A stretch of DNA of 64,000 nucleotides. It comes from CAVVIH01 sp963748295. Lineage in GTDB: Bacteria; Acidobacteriota; Vicinamibacteria; Vicinamibacterales; 2-12-FULL-66-21. Positions 9,178-18,584 of the stretch are shown piece after piece; positions within the stretch are counted from its first letter, which is position 1, and every line of letters starts with the position of its first letter. Location of the stretch: the NCBI GenBank assembly GCA_963748295.1, contig CAVVIH010000005.1, forward strand, positions 62,001-126,000. Direction: 5' to 3'. The notes below the pieces were generated by a model. It saw only the letters and a program-made list of their open reading frames with translations. It searched no databases and was not told the origin of the DNA. The translations under genes were made by a program, and so were the position numbers.

Positions 9178-9778
9178 ATGTCGATTCTTGTCGTTGCGCT
9201 TACCGTTTCGTTCATTTTCCTCTACCGCGACCGCCTGCGCCACGTGTCGTGGTGGCAGCGGCCGTCCGGCGGGGCGCTCGTCGATCAGGAGCTGGGGCTC
9301 GCCCAGTTGCAGCTGCCGGCAGGATGGCGGCCGGCGCACGACCTGAACGAAGGCGCGTGCATCCAGGCGATCAGCCCGGTGCACGGCCGTCACGTGATCG
9401 TGATCAGCGAGTCGCTCGAGGACTATGCGATTGGTGTGACGCTGCACGAGCACGCGGAGGTGACTCGTAACCTCCTCACGCGCGGAGTCCGTGTGACGAA
9501 GGTGATCGGGCCCGCAGACGCGGACGGTCGCCGGCTGCGAGGCTGTCCAGTTCGAGATTGAAGGGTTCCACGACAACACGTGGCTGAAATACCTGCACAC
9601 CACGGTTGCCGGCCGCCGCGCATTCCACCAGGTGATCGCGTGGGCGACGCAGTCACGGTATCAGCGCGCGGTCTTCGACGCGCTGCTCGACGGCTTCACC
9701 GAGCTGCCCGGGCCCGATCCCATCCGCCGCCCGCCGCCAGGCATCGAGCCCAAACAGCTCTCAACCCGGGTCCACTAA
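9178..9778 (+). CDS. hypothetical protein, frameshifted
   Basis: The family is not recognised. The first frame starts at ATG 9178 with a hydrophobic N-terminus (SILVVALTVSFIFLYRDRLRH) and continues through LGLAQLQLPAGWRPAHDLNEG and HVIVISESLEDYAIGVTLHEHAEVTRNLL. It then stops after GCPVRD near 9561. A shift of one base near 9540 gives AVQFEIEGFHDNTWLKYLH and an open frame to the stop at 9778. Removing one inserted base restores a 199-residue protein, so the break is more likely an extra base than a true end. The pattern of a membrane anchor followed by an alpha/beta domain resembles small stress-response DUF1795/DcrB-like proteins, but this is a guess. Confidence 0.55.
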
Positions 9779-9830
9779 CCCTTCGACTCGCTCCGCTCGC
9801 TCCCTTCGACTCGCTTCGCTCGCTCAGGGC
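9779..9830. repeat. dispersed GAGTCGAAGGG repeat, two tandem copies
   Basis: Two head-to-tail copies of CCCTTCGACTCGCTYCGCTC lie just after the stop of the 9178-9778 gene and run into the 3' end of the DinB gene. The same word in inverted form occurs at 63236-63329, so it is an interspersed repeat of this genome. Confidence 0.7.
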
Positions 9831-10417
9831 TGGCCCTTCGGATACGACGCGTGCGCCTTGATCTCCCTGATCTGCAGGATGTGACGCTGTGAGTGCGTCG
9901 AGATCATCAGGAACCACTGATACACGTCGATGGTCCCCTCGAGCGTCTTCCTCGATCGCAGATCGTCGCTCGTCGTCTTCGCGTAGTCCTTCATCGTCGA
10001 GCGCAGCTTCCTGAACTCGCCGAGCGACTCGGTCACGCTGCTGAATTTGCCTTTCGGCACCCGTGCTTCGCCTGTCGTCGCCCGATTGGTGCGATCGACG
10101 CCGTACCACAGGATCCCGGCGTCCGTGCCTTCGAGCTTCTCGGTGTTCGGCGGCTGCTTCATCGAGTTCTGGACGCGCTCCCAGTATTGCGGTTCGGCGA
10201 TCGCCAGATGCTCGACGACGTCCATGATGCTCCAGCTTTCGGGCGCCATCCGGAACTTGAGCTGCGCCTGCGAGAGGCCCTGCAGCTCGCTGACGAGCCA
10301 GCTCTCGGTCATGTCGAAGTGGGCGAGCAGCCGCTGGCGATCGATCTCCTTCATTTGCGCCTGCGCGGGCGCGGCGACGACGGAGACGGTCATGAGTGAG
10401 GCAAGAAGAATTCGCAT
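9824..10417 (-). CDS. exported DinB-fold protein
   Basis: A 197-residue protein with a signal peptide (RILLASLMTVSVVAAPAQA). The rest is a DinB/YfiT-like four-helix bundle: HFDMTESWLVSELQGLSQAQL, the metal-ligand helix SIMDVVEHLAIAEPQYW and the second ligand helix MISTHSQRHILQIREI with HxxxH. The three histidines fit the DinB metal site; these enzymes are usually thiol-dependent transferases or have no known activity. Export of a DinB protein is unusual for Gammaproteobacteria but is frequent in Acidobacteriota (family knowledge, not tested here). The last codons lie inside the dispersed repeat at 9779-9830. Confidence 0.8.
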   Translation of the reverse strand: MRILLASLMTVSVVAAPAQAQMKEIDRQRLLAHFDMTESWLVSELQGLSQAQLKFRMAPESWSIMDVVEHLAIAEPQYWERVQNSMKQPPNTEKLEGTDAGILWYGVDRTNRATTGEARVPKGKFSSVTESLGEFRKLRSTMKDYAKTTSDDLRSRKTLEGTIDVYQWFLMISTHSQRHILQIREIKAHASYPKGQP

Positions 10418-10531
10418 GACCGAAATGCTCCGTCAGCGAACCTGGAGCGTCAATGGCGCCAGTCCCGCCGAAGAGACGGCTCGTCACATTTTGAGTTGGG
10501 TAAGGGAGAAAAAGTCGGGAATCGAACCAGC

Positions 10532-10641
10532 CAGTAGACAGCAGGTCGCTGACACCGTGCCTGACCCAAGCGCTGCGAGCTGGGGCAGGCGATTCCGGAC
10601 CGGAGGAGGCCGGATGGCGCACGCGGGCCTGCTGTCTACTG
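10532..10641. repeat. 14-bp perfect inverted repeat around an 82-nt core
   Basis: CAGTAGACAGCAGG at 10532-10545 is matched by its exact reverse complement at 10628-10641. The core between the arms is GC-rich and has further short self-complementary stretches (GCCTGACCC / GGGGCAGGC). It could be a structured RNA, a small repeat element or a remnant of one. Confidence 0.6.
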
Positions 10642-10760
10642 TCGGCCAACGTTGGTCAGCAACAGCCGTGCCCTGCGCGCCGCAGGGAAAACGCGAGTTT
10701 TCCCGAATAAAAACGCCTATTTCAACCGGATCCTGACGGGGAGACCGGCCAACAAATCGG

Positions 10761-10786
10761 CCACCGGCCAACTGATTGGCCGGTGG
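10761..10786 (-). terminator. hairpin downstream of the small membrane-protein gene
   Basis: The sequence CCACCGGCCAA, loop CTGA, TTGGCCGGTGG forms a perfect 11-bp stem with a 4-nt loop, 20 bp past the stop of the minus-strand gene 10806-10955. The minus-strand side is followed by CCGATTTGTTGG rather than a clean T-run, so it may be a weak or Rho-assisted terminator. Confidence 0.5.
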
Positions 10787-10805
10787 TCATGATGCGACTC
10801 GCTCG

Positions 10806-10955
10806 TCAAACTGTTCTGCGTCCGCTGAGCAGACCGACGACGAACAGCACCAACGCGATCACGAGCAGCACGTAGATGAAGTTGCCGAGCGTGTAACCGC
10901 TCACGAGTCCGAGCAGCCACAGAACCAGCAGAATCACCGCAATCGTAAAGAGCAT
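10806..10955 (-). CDS. small two-helix membrane protein, lmo0937 family
   Basis: A 49-residue protein: MLFTIAVILLVLWLLGLVSG, a short turn (YTLGN), FIYVLLVIALVLFVVGLLSG and the basic tail RRTV. The two hydrophobic helices and the C-terminal GRR fit the lmo0937/DUF5670 family of tiny membrane proteins, whose function is unknown though several members are stress-induced. The start at 10955 is chosen because GGAGGGG lies 6-10 nt upstream; a longer upstream frame has no ribosome-binding site. It is monocistronic, with a strong hairpin 20 bp downstream. Confidence 0.72.
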   Translation of the reverse strand: MLFTIAVILLVLWLLGLVSGYTLGNFIYVLLVIALVLFVVGLLSGRRTV

Positions 10956-11184
10956 CGTTGCCCCTCCTGTCAGGTTCGTAAGAGCACAAGCCATGCCGCG
11001 CCAGATCCCGCGACATAGCCGTTATCCTGTCCCGCCGAGGTGTCGAAGTACGTCGCCGCCTACTCACGCTATACCGCTGACGAGTTACTACGGCCGGGCT
11101 GGTGCCTTGTGAGACGCGAATCGTTCGACTAGCATGCGTTCGTCGCGCGAGCGGGAGCGCGGCCATGCAAGTTCCAGGAGGAGT

Positions 11185-14100
11185 ATGAGAAGGGCATTCT
11201 GCACATTCACGATCGCTGCGGTCGCGTTCGCGATCGTCACCGCATCGCCATCGACCCAGCAGACGGTCGCGAACCGCACTGCAGCCACCGCGCCGGCCGG
11301 CGCCGTCGACTCCGCGCTCTTTTCAGGATTGCGCTGGCGATCGATCGGTCCGGCCCGCGGCGGACGATCGATTGCCGTCGCCGGGAGCAGCAGCCGCCCG
11401 TACGAGTACTGACTTCGGCGCCACGGGCGGAGGCCTGTGGAAGACCACCGATGGAGGAATCACCTGGCGCCCGGTCGCCGATGCGCACCTGAAAACATCG
11501 TCAGTGGGCGCCGTCGCCGTCGCCGAATCGAATCCTGACGTTGTCTACGTCGGCATGGGCGAAGTCGCGCTGCGCGGCAACGTGATCCAGGGCGACGGCG
11601 TGTACAAGACATCCGATGCGGGGCAGACGTGGACCCACGTCGGCCTCGAGAAGACGATGACGATCGGCCGGATTCGCGTGCACCCGACCAATCCCGACAT
11701 CGCATACGTCGCGGCGCTCGGCGATCCCTACGGTCCGAATGCGGATCGCGGCGTGTTCAAGACCACCGACGGCGGCAAGACCTGGAACAAGGTACTGTTC
11801 CGCAGCGACAAGACGGGCGCCGTCGATCTGACGATGGACGTCAGCAACCCTGACGTGCTCTATGCCGGGTTCTGGGAGGTCTTCCGCACGCCGCATTCGC
11901 TCTCGAGCGGCGGACCAGGCAGCGGGCTGTTCAAGACCACCGACGGCGGCAACACCTGGACCGACCTGACGAAGAACCCGGGCATGCCGCCGACGCTGTG
12001 GGGCAAGATCGGCGTGTCGGTTTCGGCTGCCGATCCCAACCGCGTCTACGCGATGATCGAAGCCGCGGAAGGCGGCGTCTTCCTCTCTGACGACAAGGGT
12101 GCGACGTGGAAGCGCGTCAACGACGACCGGCGCCTGCGCCAGCGCGCGTTCTACTACACGCGCATCTACGCCGATCCGCAGGCAAAGGACACGGTCTACA
12201 TCCTGAACACGGGGTTCTATCGATCGACTGACGCCGGCAAGAGCATCCGCGGCATCCGCGTCCCGCACGGCGACAACCACGATCTGTGGATCGCGCCGAA
12301 CGACGCGAAGCGGATGATCAACAGCAACGACGGCGGCGCCAACGTCTCGTTCAACGCCGGCGAGAGCTGGACGGATCAGGACTTTCCGACCGCGCAGTTC
12401 TACAACGTGTTCACCACCGCCCACGTGCCGTACCACGTCTGCGGCGCGCAGCAGGACAACAGCACGGCCTGCCTGCCCTCGACCGGGGGAGAGCTCTATC
12501 AGGTCGGCGGCGGCGAGAGCGGCTACATCGCGCCGGATCCCGAGGACGTCGACGTGTTCTATGCCGGCAGCTACGGCGGCTTGCTGACGCGGATCAACCG
12601 GCGCACCGGCGAACGCCGGAACATCAACGTCTGGCCGGACAACCCGATGGGACACTCGGCCAGCGACATCACCGAGCGCTTCCAGTGGACGTTCCCGATC
12701 GTCATCTCGCCGACCGATCCGAACACGCTCTACGTGTCGTCGCAGCACGTGTGGAAGTCCACCAACGAAGGACAGAGCTGGCAGAGAATCAGCGGCGATC
12801 TGACCCGGCACGATCCCGCGACGATGGGGCCCTCGGGCGGACCGATCACGCTCGATCAGACCGGCGTCGAAACGTATCGCGACGGTCTTCACGATCGCGC
12901 CATCGCCGCGCGACGGCAACGTGATCTGGACCGGCTCGGACGACGGGCTCGTGCACGTCACGCGCGACGGCGGCAAGAACTGGGTGAACGTCACGCCGTC
13001 CGGCCTGCCGCCGTTCACGCGCATCAGCCTGATCGACGCGTCGCCGCACGATCCGGCGGTGGCGTATCTCGCGGGCAATCGCTACCAGAAATCCGACCGC
13101 GCGCCCTACGTCTACAAGACGAGCGACTACGGCAAGAGCTGGACGAAGATCGTCAACGGCCTGCCCGCCGATGACTTCCCGCGCGCGATCCGCGAGGACC
13201 GGGTCCGGAAAGGGCTGCTGTTCGTCGGCACCGAAGCCGGCATCTACGTGTCGTTCGACGACGGCGGCGTGTGGCAGACGCTGCGGCTGAATCTATCCGT
13301 CACGCCGGTGCACGGCATCGTAATCAAGAACGACGACCTCGTCATCGGCACGCACGGCCGATCGTTCTACGTCATCGATAACATCGGCGTGCTGCGGCAG
13401 GCCAATCGCGAGACGACCAACGAAGCGGTCGTGCTGTTCGATCCGTCCGACGCAACCCGCTCGGTCTCGCGCGGCGTCGCGATCGACTACTTCCTGAAAG
13501 AGGCGACCGACAAGGCGACCATCGAGCTCGTCGATCCACAAGGACAGACCGTGGCGACGTTCACCGGCACGAAGGAGGAGGCCGGGCAGCGCGGCGGCGG
13601 GCGTGGGGGGGCGGCGGCAACCGAGCCCGAGGAAGAAGAGGGCGGTGGCGGACGCGGCGGCGGGCCGCCCGCGCGGGTCGGCGTGCGCCAGGGCATGAAC
13701 CGCTTCACGTGGGACATGCGCTACCCCAACGCCGCAGATTTCCCCGGCTTGATCATGTGGGCGGCCAGCACGCGCGGAACCCAGGCGCCTCCCGGCCGCT
13801 ACCAGGTGAAGCTGACCGCCGCCGGCTCGACGCAAAACGCAGGACTTCCAGATCCTTCGCAATGCGGCGGTCACGACCGTGAGCGATGCCGATCTGCAGG
13901 AGCAGTTCAAGCTCGCCAAGCAGATCAACGACAAGGTGTCGCTGGCGAACCGCGCCGTGGTCCGCATCAGGGCGCTGAAGACGCAGGCGGCCGATCGCAT
14001 CGCGAAAGCGTCCGACCCCGCGCTGAAGAGCGCCGGCGATGCGTTCATCGCGAAGCTGACGGACATCGAAGGCGAGATCTATCAGTACCGGAACCAGAGC

Positions 14101-14337
14101 AGCCAGGATCCGCTGAACTATCCGATCCGATTGAACAACAAGCTGGCGGCGCTCCAGGGCACGGTCGAAAGCGGCGACGCGCGGCCGACGGATCAGTCGT
14201 ACGCGGTGTTCAAGGAGCTCTCAGGGCGTCTCGACCAGCAGCTGGCAAGACTCGAAGGCATGCTGAAGACGGAGCTGCCGGCGTTCAACAAGCAGCTGAC
14301 CGACCGCAAGCTGGAACCGATCAGAGACGGGAGCTGA
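11185..14337 (+). CDS. exported Sortilin/Vps10-like BNR-repeat protein (three frameshifts)
   Basis: The ATG at 11185 follows an AGGAGGAG Shine-Dalgarno and opens a signal peptide (RRAFCTFTIAAVAFAIVTASP). The mature protein carries many BNR/Asp-box motifs such as LWKTTDGGITW, VYKTSDAGQTW, VFKTTDGGKTW and LFKTTDGGNTW, characteristic of ten-bladed Sortilin/Vps10-type propellers. Then comes a Gly/Glu-rich linker (GGGRGG, EPEEEEGGGGRGGG), a beta domain and a helical tail. Three extra bases break it: at 11411 (expected EYYFGATGG), near 12878 (expected ETYATVFTIAPSPRDG) and in the A4 run at 13834-13837 (expected STQTQDFQILRN). Removing them restores 1049 residues. The ligand or substrate is unknown. 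Confidence 0.78.
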
Positions 14338-14340
14338 GTC

Positions 14341-14430
14341 AAATCCCAAACCCACAACAATCCCAACTCCCAAAGAACCCCGCCGACCTTGAAAACTTGG
14401 GAGTTGGGAATTGGGATTTAGTGGTTGACT
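14341..14430. repeat. inverted heptamer array, GGGAGTT family
   Basis: It lies between the convergent BNR and urate oxidase genes. TCCCAACTCCCAA at 14361-14373 pairs exactly with TTGGGAGTTGGGA at 14397-14409, and the flanks continue the 7-bp period. The arrangement may serve as a bidirectional terminator. Confidence 0.75.
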
Positions 14431-14433
14431 GGG

Positions 14434-15279
14434 TCACCGCGGACGCTCTACGGTGACCTCCACTATTCCGAGCGGCTCTTCGCGGACGACGAAGAGATCG
14501 TCGGGATTCTCGATGCCGGCGTCGAACAGATCGACCGGCCGGTAGGGACGTTCCTGGACGCTGAGCGTGATGTCGGCGATCTCCTGCACCGACGCCAGCA
14601 CGACGTCGGCGATGGCGTAGAGCGTGTGCTGGATGGAGCGGCGGCCGTCGCAGCCGAGCGTTTCGACGATGGCCGCGCGCACGCCCTGGCGATAGGGACC
14701 GAACGTCACATCCGCGCTCGTGTAGGTCCATCGCGACGACAGCGTCGCCACCAGCAGCCGCTGTAATCCGTCGTCGCGCCCACCTGGATCTTCGATCGCG
14801 CGCCGCGACGGCCCGAAGCCGGAACTGCGCATCACCGTCAGGTGGTCGATGCCCGACACCACGGCGATCTGCTTGCCGTTGCTCGTGACGGACACCGTGC
14901 GCCGTTCCGGTGACGCGGCGAGGAACGCCTGCCCCTGCGCCTTGCCGCCGACCTCGAGACGCTGCCATGGCTGCTCGGAGACGTCGACCCGCGTGCGCGT
15001 GATGCCCGGATTCGCCGCGAGGATCCGCTCGCTGACCGCCAGCGCAAACGGCTCGATCTCGCCGCCGCCGGCCTCACGCGCGGTGCGGTGCACCAGGTTC
15101 TTGACCGCTTCGCCCGGCATCAGCACGTCGGTGCGTCCCTCGACGAACGCCGGCGAGAAATCTCCCTCGAAGCGGCACGCGACCGTGAGGTCCCGCGGAT
15201 CGTGGCGGTCGCCGCGGCGGACGATCCGCAGCATGCGCAGGTGCGACTCGCCGTGCGTGCTGGCAGTGATGTGAGGCAT
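14434..15279 (-). CDS. urate oxidase (factor-independent urate hydroxylase)
   Basis: A 281-residue protein of the T-fold uricase family, which oxidises urate to 5-hydroxyisourate (EC 1.7.3.3). Family features seen: RIVRRGDRHDPRDLTVACRFEGDF, VLMPGEAVKNLV near the N-terminus, and in the second T-fold VSGIDHLTVMRSSGFG and SSRWTYTSADVTFGPYRQGVR. The end RPYRPVDLFDAGIENPDDLFV matches the uricase C-terminal signature. Length is normal (about 290-300). The first ATG at 15279 is used. No hydroxyisourate hydrolase or OHCU decarboxylase lies next to it, so the rest of the pathway must be elsewhere. It is single, between two inverted heptamer elements. The gene is usually called uaZ or pucL. Confidence 0.85.
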   Translation of the reverse strand: MPHITASTHGESHLRMLRIVRRGDRHDPRDLTVACRFEGDFSPAFVEGRTDVLMPGEAVKNLVHRTAREAGGGEIEPFALAVSERILAANPGITRTRVDVSEQPWQRLEVGGKAQGQAFLAASPERRTVSVTSNGKQIAVVSGIDHLTVMRSSGFGPSRRAIEDPGGRDDGLQRLLVATLSSRWTYTSADVTFGPYRQGVRAAIVETLGCDGRRSIQHTLYAIADVVLASVQEIADITLSVQERPYRPVDLFDAGIENPDDLFVVREEPLGIVEVTVERPR

Positions 15280-15298
15280 CAAGCGGACTGTACACCTG

Positions 15299-15446
15299 TC
15301 TAATTGCTAATTGCCAATTGCTAATCAAGAGGCAACAAGCCCGGCTCAACGGCCGGGACGGCGCCAACCTCTGGTCGCCCAAATCGTCCGAGAGCGCAAA
15401 CGGGCCAGTCGTCTGTGATTGACAATTCGCAATTAGCAATTGGCTT
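15299..15446. repeat. structured repeat: AATTGCT heptamer arms with GC-rich core
   Basis: The left arm GCCAATTGCTAAT (15313-15325) is the reverse complement of 15432-15444. The core has an inner CCCGGC/GCCGGG hairpin. The sequence skeleton (GGCAAC, TCAAC, GGACGGC, CCCAAAT) is shared with the element at 58563-58696. It forms the leader of the acylphosphatase gene. Confidence 0.75.
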
Positions 15447-15472
15447 CGGACCAGTGATTTAATGGAAGTTTC

Positions 15473-15745
15473 ATGTTGATAGCCAGACGGTACCTGATCG
15501 CCGGGCGCGTGCAAGGCGTCGGCTTCCGGTTTTTCATCGAACGTCAGGCCGGCATCGAGGGGCTGCACGGATGGGTGCGCAATCTGCCCGACGGCCGCGT
15601 CGAGGTGCGGATCGAAGGCGACGCCGAATCCGTCGACCGCGTCGGCGCCGCGCTCGGCCGGGGCCCGTCGGGCGCGCGCGTCGAGTCGGTGACAGTCGAG
15701 GACGAAGTGCCGACCGGCCGCGCGACCGGGTTTGCGATCCGGTGA
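15473..15745 (+). CDS. acyP: acylphosphatase
   Basis: A 90-residue protein, the usual size, that hydrolyses acyl phosphates such as carbamoyl phosphate and 1,3-bisphosphoglycerate (EC 3.6.1.7). The active-site loop GRVQGVGFRFF carries Arg19, and GWVRNLPDGRVEV carries Asn37; GDAESVDRVGAALGRGP and the C-terminal GFAIR complete the ferredoxin-like fold. It starts at ATG 15473 about 27 bp after the repeat element. apt begins 17 bp after its stop, so the two are likely cotranscribed. Confidence 0.92.
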   Translation: MLIARRYLIAGRVQGVGFRFFIERQAGIEGLHGWVRNLPDGRVEVRIEGDAESVDRVGAALGRGPSGARVESVTVEDEVPTGRATGFAIR

Positions 15746-15762
15746 ACGGAGAGAACCGAGAG

Positions 15763-16278
15763 ATGGAAACACTGAAGGCCAAGATTCGCCACGTGCCCGA
15801 TTTTCCAAAGGCGGGCATCCTGTTTTTCGACGTGACAACGCTGCTGCGCGATCGCGACGGCTTCCGCCTGACGATCGACGCGATGTCGAAGCCGTATCAG
15901 AACAGCGGCGTCGACGTCGTGGTCGGGATCGAGAGCCGCGGCTTCATCCTCGGCGCGGCGGTCGCGGATCGACTCGGCGTCGGGTTCGTGCCGGTGCGAA
16001 AAGTGGGGAAGCTGCCGGCGGCGACGATTCGCGCGACCTACGACCTCGAATACGGCAGCGACAGCCTCGAGATGCACCGCGACGCGATCGAAACGGGTCA
16101 GCGCGTGCTGATCGTCGACGATCTGCTGGCAACCGGCGGCACCTCGAAAGCCACCGTCGATCTCGTCAAACAGCTCGGCGGCACCGTCGCCGGCGTGGCG
16201 TTTCTGATCGAGCTGGTCGATCTCCAGGGCCGCGCGAAGCTCCAGGGCGAGGACGTCATGGCGGTCCTAAAGTACTGA
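15763..16278 (+). CDS. apt: adenine phosphoribosyltransferase
   Basis: A 171-residue protein that makes AMP from adenine and PRPP in purine salvage (EC 2.4.2.7, cytosol). The N-terminal IRHVPDFPKAGILFFDVTTLL is typical of Apt, and the PRPP-binding signature VLIVDDLLATGGTS lies at about residues 114-127. GIESRGFILGAAVA is the family's central motif. The ATG at 15763 follows GGAGAG. It is closely spaced after acyP and is followed after 21 bp by tRNA-Arg. Confidence 0.95.
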   Translation: METLKAKIRHVPDFPKAGILFFDVTTLLRDRDGFRLTIDAMSKPYQNSGVDVVVGIESRGFILGAAVADRLGVGFVPVRKVGKLPAATIRATYDLEYGSDSLEMHRDAIETGQRVLIVDDLLATGGTSKATVDLVKQLGGTVAGVAFLIELVDLQGRAKLQGEDVMAVLKY

Positions 16279-16284
16279 CTGCGT

Positions 16285-16290
16285 TACAAT
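16285..16290 (+). promoter_or_regulatory. possible -10 box for tRNA-Arg
   Basis: TACAAT lies 9 bp before the tRNA 5' end, at the right place for a sigma-70-type -10 box. No clear TTGACA is seen 17 bp upstream, so the call is weak. Confidence 0.35.
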
Positions 16291-16299
16291 AGATGGTTC

Positions 16300-16373
16300 G
16301 CGCCCGTAGCTCAGCAGGATAGAGCATCGGTTTCCTAAACCGGGGGTCCCGCGTTCGAGTCGCGGCGGGCGCA
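16300..16373 (+). tRNA. tRNA-Arg (anticodon CCT)
   Basis: A 74-nt cloverleaf. The acceptor stem GCGCCCG/CGGGCGC, the D arm GCTC...GAGC, the anticodon stem TCGGT/ACCGG with loop TTCCTAA (anticodon CCT, reading AGG) and the T arm CCGCG-TTCGAGT-CGCGG are all paired. The discriminator base is A at 16373. The CCA end is not encoded. I see no integrated element downstream. Confidence 0.95.
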
Positions 16374-16385
16374 CTTGAAGATGCA

Positions 16386-16480
16386 GCTCACCAGCCATCA
16401 GCTCTCAGCTATCAGCTAAGCACGGCTGCGGAGCTGAAGGCTGAGAGCGTGAAGCTGAGGCTGATAGCTGATAGCTGGGA
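16386..16480. repeat. inverted heptamer array, AGCTGAT family
   Basis: Left arm CAGCTATCAGCT (16406-16417) is the reverse complement of 16466-16477, and both continue as 7-bp units (AGCTGAG, GGCTGAG, AGCTGAT). It ends 8 bp before the start codon of the TPR gene. Confidence 0.75.
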
Positions 16481-16487
16481 ACGTGCA

Positions 16488-17237
16488 ATGAAAAGCATCG
16501 AACGTCACAAGCTGAAGGAAAACGAGTTCGCGCGGAGCGTCGCGCAGGCGCGTGGAGTGCTCGAAACGCGCAAGCGCGACATCACGGTGGTCGGCGCGGT
16601 CATCGTCGTGCTGCTGATGGTGGTCGCCGGATACGTCTGGTGGACGCAGTTCCGGGATTCGAAGGCGAATGACCTGCTCGCCTCCGCGCTGGCGGTGTAC
16701 GAAGCGCCGGTCGTGACCGAAGCCGACCTGCCGAAGCCGGCGCCGGGCAGCCCGCTGCCGATCCAGCCGGCGGGCACGTTTCCGAGCGAGCAGGCGAAGC
16801 TCGACGCCGCGCTTCCGAAACTGATGGAAACGGCCGACAAGTACCCGTCGACCGGCGCTGGCCTCGCGGCGCGCTATACCGCGGCCAGCGCCCTCGCCAG
16901 CCTGGGGCGCTACGCCGAGGCGGAGCAGCGCTATCAGGAAGTCGCGGACAAGGCGGGTCGAAGCATTTACGGCCGGACGGCGCGGCTTGGCGTCGCGGAC
17001 GTGCAGGTCGCGCAGGGGAAGTACGACAGCGCGATCAACATCTACACGGAGATCAGCCGCGATCCGAACGCGCAGATTCCGGTGGACGGCGTGCTGATGC
17101 AGCTCGGCCGCGCCTACACGCGCGCGGGCAAGAAGGACGAAGCCGCGGGCGCGTTCAACCGCGTGATCAACGACTTTCCGGAGTCGCTGTTCACCGCTGA
17201 CGCGCGCCGCGAGCTGGAGCTCGTCAAGAAGTCCTAG
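16488..17237 (+). CDS. TPR protein with N-terminal membrane anchor (YfgM-like)
   Basis: A 249-residue protein. A basic cytoplasmic N-terminus (MKSIERHKLKENEFARSV) is followed by one membrane helix (ITVVGAVIVVLLMVVAGYVWW). The periplasmic part consists of TPR units: AARYTAASALASLGRYAEAEQRYQ, RLGVADVQVAQGKYDSAINIY and LMQLGRAYTRAGKKDEAAGAF. Single-pass, TPR-ended proteins of this size resemble YfgM/ancillary SecYEG chaperones, but identity is not certain. I prefer the ATG at 16488 over the GTG at 16449 because the upstream codons are heptamer repeat. The stop overlaps the convergent TldE gene by 4 bp. Confidence 0.72.
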   Translation: MKSIERHKLKENEFARSVAQARGVLETRKRDITVVGAVIVVLLMVVAGYVWWTQFRDSKANDLLASALAVYEAPVVTEADLPKPAPGSPLPIQPAGTFPSEQAKLDAALPKLMETADKYPSTGAGLAARYTAASALASLGRYAEAEQRYQEVADKAGRSIYGRTARLGVADVQVAQGKYDSAINIYTEISRDPNAQIPVDGVLMQLGRAYTRAGKKDEAAGAFNRVINDFPESLFTADARRELELVKKS

Positions 17238-18584
17238 ACCGCGTCCGACGCGCTCGAGAACGTGAACTCGCGAATGCGTGCCGCCGGGCACACCAGCGCG
17301 AGCCCGCCCGATCCCAGCCCCTCGCCGCTGACGACCCGCTCCGGCGGCGTCATCGCCTCGATGTTGTTGAAGGCGACGATGGGGCTTTCGTTCCAGCGCA
17401 TGTTCTTCACCGGCCGCGTGATCTTGCCCTTCTCGATCAGGAACAGGCCGTCGCGCGTCAGGCCGGTGAACAGCAGCGACTGCGGATCGAGCGGACGGAT
17501 ATACCAGAACCGCGTCACCAGCACGCCGCGCTCGGTGCCGGCGATCAGGTCGGCGAGGCTCGGCGTTGCCGCCGTCCATGATCAGATTGCCCGGGCCCGC
17601 CGTCGGCGCCCGTCCCATCTTCTCCGCCCAGAACCGCGAGTAGAACAGATCCTTCAGCACGCCCTTTTCGATCCAGGTGTTCTGCTTGATCGGCGTGCCT
17701 TCGCCGTCGAATGCGATGGTCGGCGCCAGCGGATGCTTCGGATCCGAGTAGATGCGCACGCCCTCGGTGAGGATCTGCTCGCCGATCCTGTTGCCGCCGC
17801 CCTTCTTCGAATAGAAGCTGCGGCCCTCGTCGGCCTGGCGCGCGTCGGCGGAGAAGAGCATGAACGCCAGCAGGTCGGCCAGCGCGGACGGCTCGAGCAC
17901 GACGGTGTACTTGCCCGGCTCGATCGCCGCCGGGTTGCGCGACTGCGCGGCCTTCTCGATCGCCGCCGCGGCGAGCGCCTCGGGGTTGAGCATCTTCAGC
18001 TCGTTGAACGATTTCGCCGCCCATCCCGAGCCGGTGCCGTCGGGGGTCCTCGACGTCAGGTTGTAGTCGGCGGCGGTGAACCGGTCGTAGCCGAACACGC
18101 CCTTCGAGTTCGCGACCGCCTGGAACGCCGCGAGCGTCTCGACGAATCCGGCGCTGATCACGTCCTTCTTCTTGCTCAGCGTCAGCGCTTTCTCGGCTGA
18201 CGTGGCGCGCCATTCCGGCGTCGCCCCCGCGACGTCATCGAAGTAGGCCTTGACGGGGGAGTACTTCTGCGGCGCGATGGCGGGCATCGCTTCGGGATTC
18301 TCCGGCGAGAGCCTGGCGATCTCCTCGGCGTTCCGCAGCGCGCGCGTCAGGCTCGCCTCGTCGAATTCCGCGGTGGTCGTCGTGCCCGCCCGCTTGCCGA
18401 AACGGGCGGTCACGGCGAGGCTCAGGCCGGACGACGCGCCGGAAGTCGTCGCGGTGTTGCGCGCGAAGCGAAGGTTCGCGCGGTCGTTGCCGCTCAGCGT
18501 CACCAGCGTCTCTTCCGCCTTGCTGAGCGACAGTGCCTTGTCGGTAAGCGCCTTCGCCTGCTGTTCTGTCCACAACATCGTCAT
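17234..18584 (-). CDS. TldE/PmbA family protein (frameshifted)
   Basis: Its start codon overlaps the TldD stop as ATGA, the usual arrangement of a TldD/TldE pair. The fold is seen in ALSLSKAEETLVTLSGNDRANLRFARN near the N-terminus, ITLS-type central strands, and LVTRFWYIRPLDPQSLLFTGLTRDGLFLIEKGK with NNIEAMTP near the C-terminus. It lacks the HExxxH metal site, as expected for the TldE/PmbA partner. An extra base near 17562 breaks the frame: NAEPRRPD is read where NASLADLIAGTERGV is expected. Correcting it gives 449 residues. TldD/E heterodimers are peptide-trimming metalloproteases. Confidence 0.82.

Larger units (their letters stand above)
10418..10805. other. 388-bp intergenic region with inverted repeats
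   Basis: No credible coding sequence is seen on either strand. The spacer holds a perfect 14-bp inverted repeat (10532-10545 and 10628-10641), a CCAACGTTGG palindrome near 10646 and a strong hairpin at 10761-10786. It separates the DinB gene from the tiny membrane-protein gene. Confidence 0.6.

Noticed and set aside
16300..16373. tRNA as an attachment site for an integrated element
   Set aside because: No integrase, no direct repeat of the tRNA 3' end and only ordinary chromosomal genes follow.
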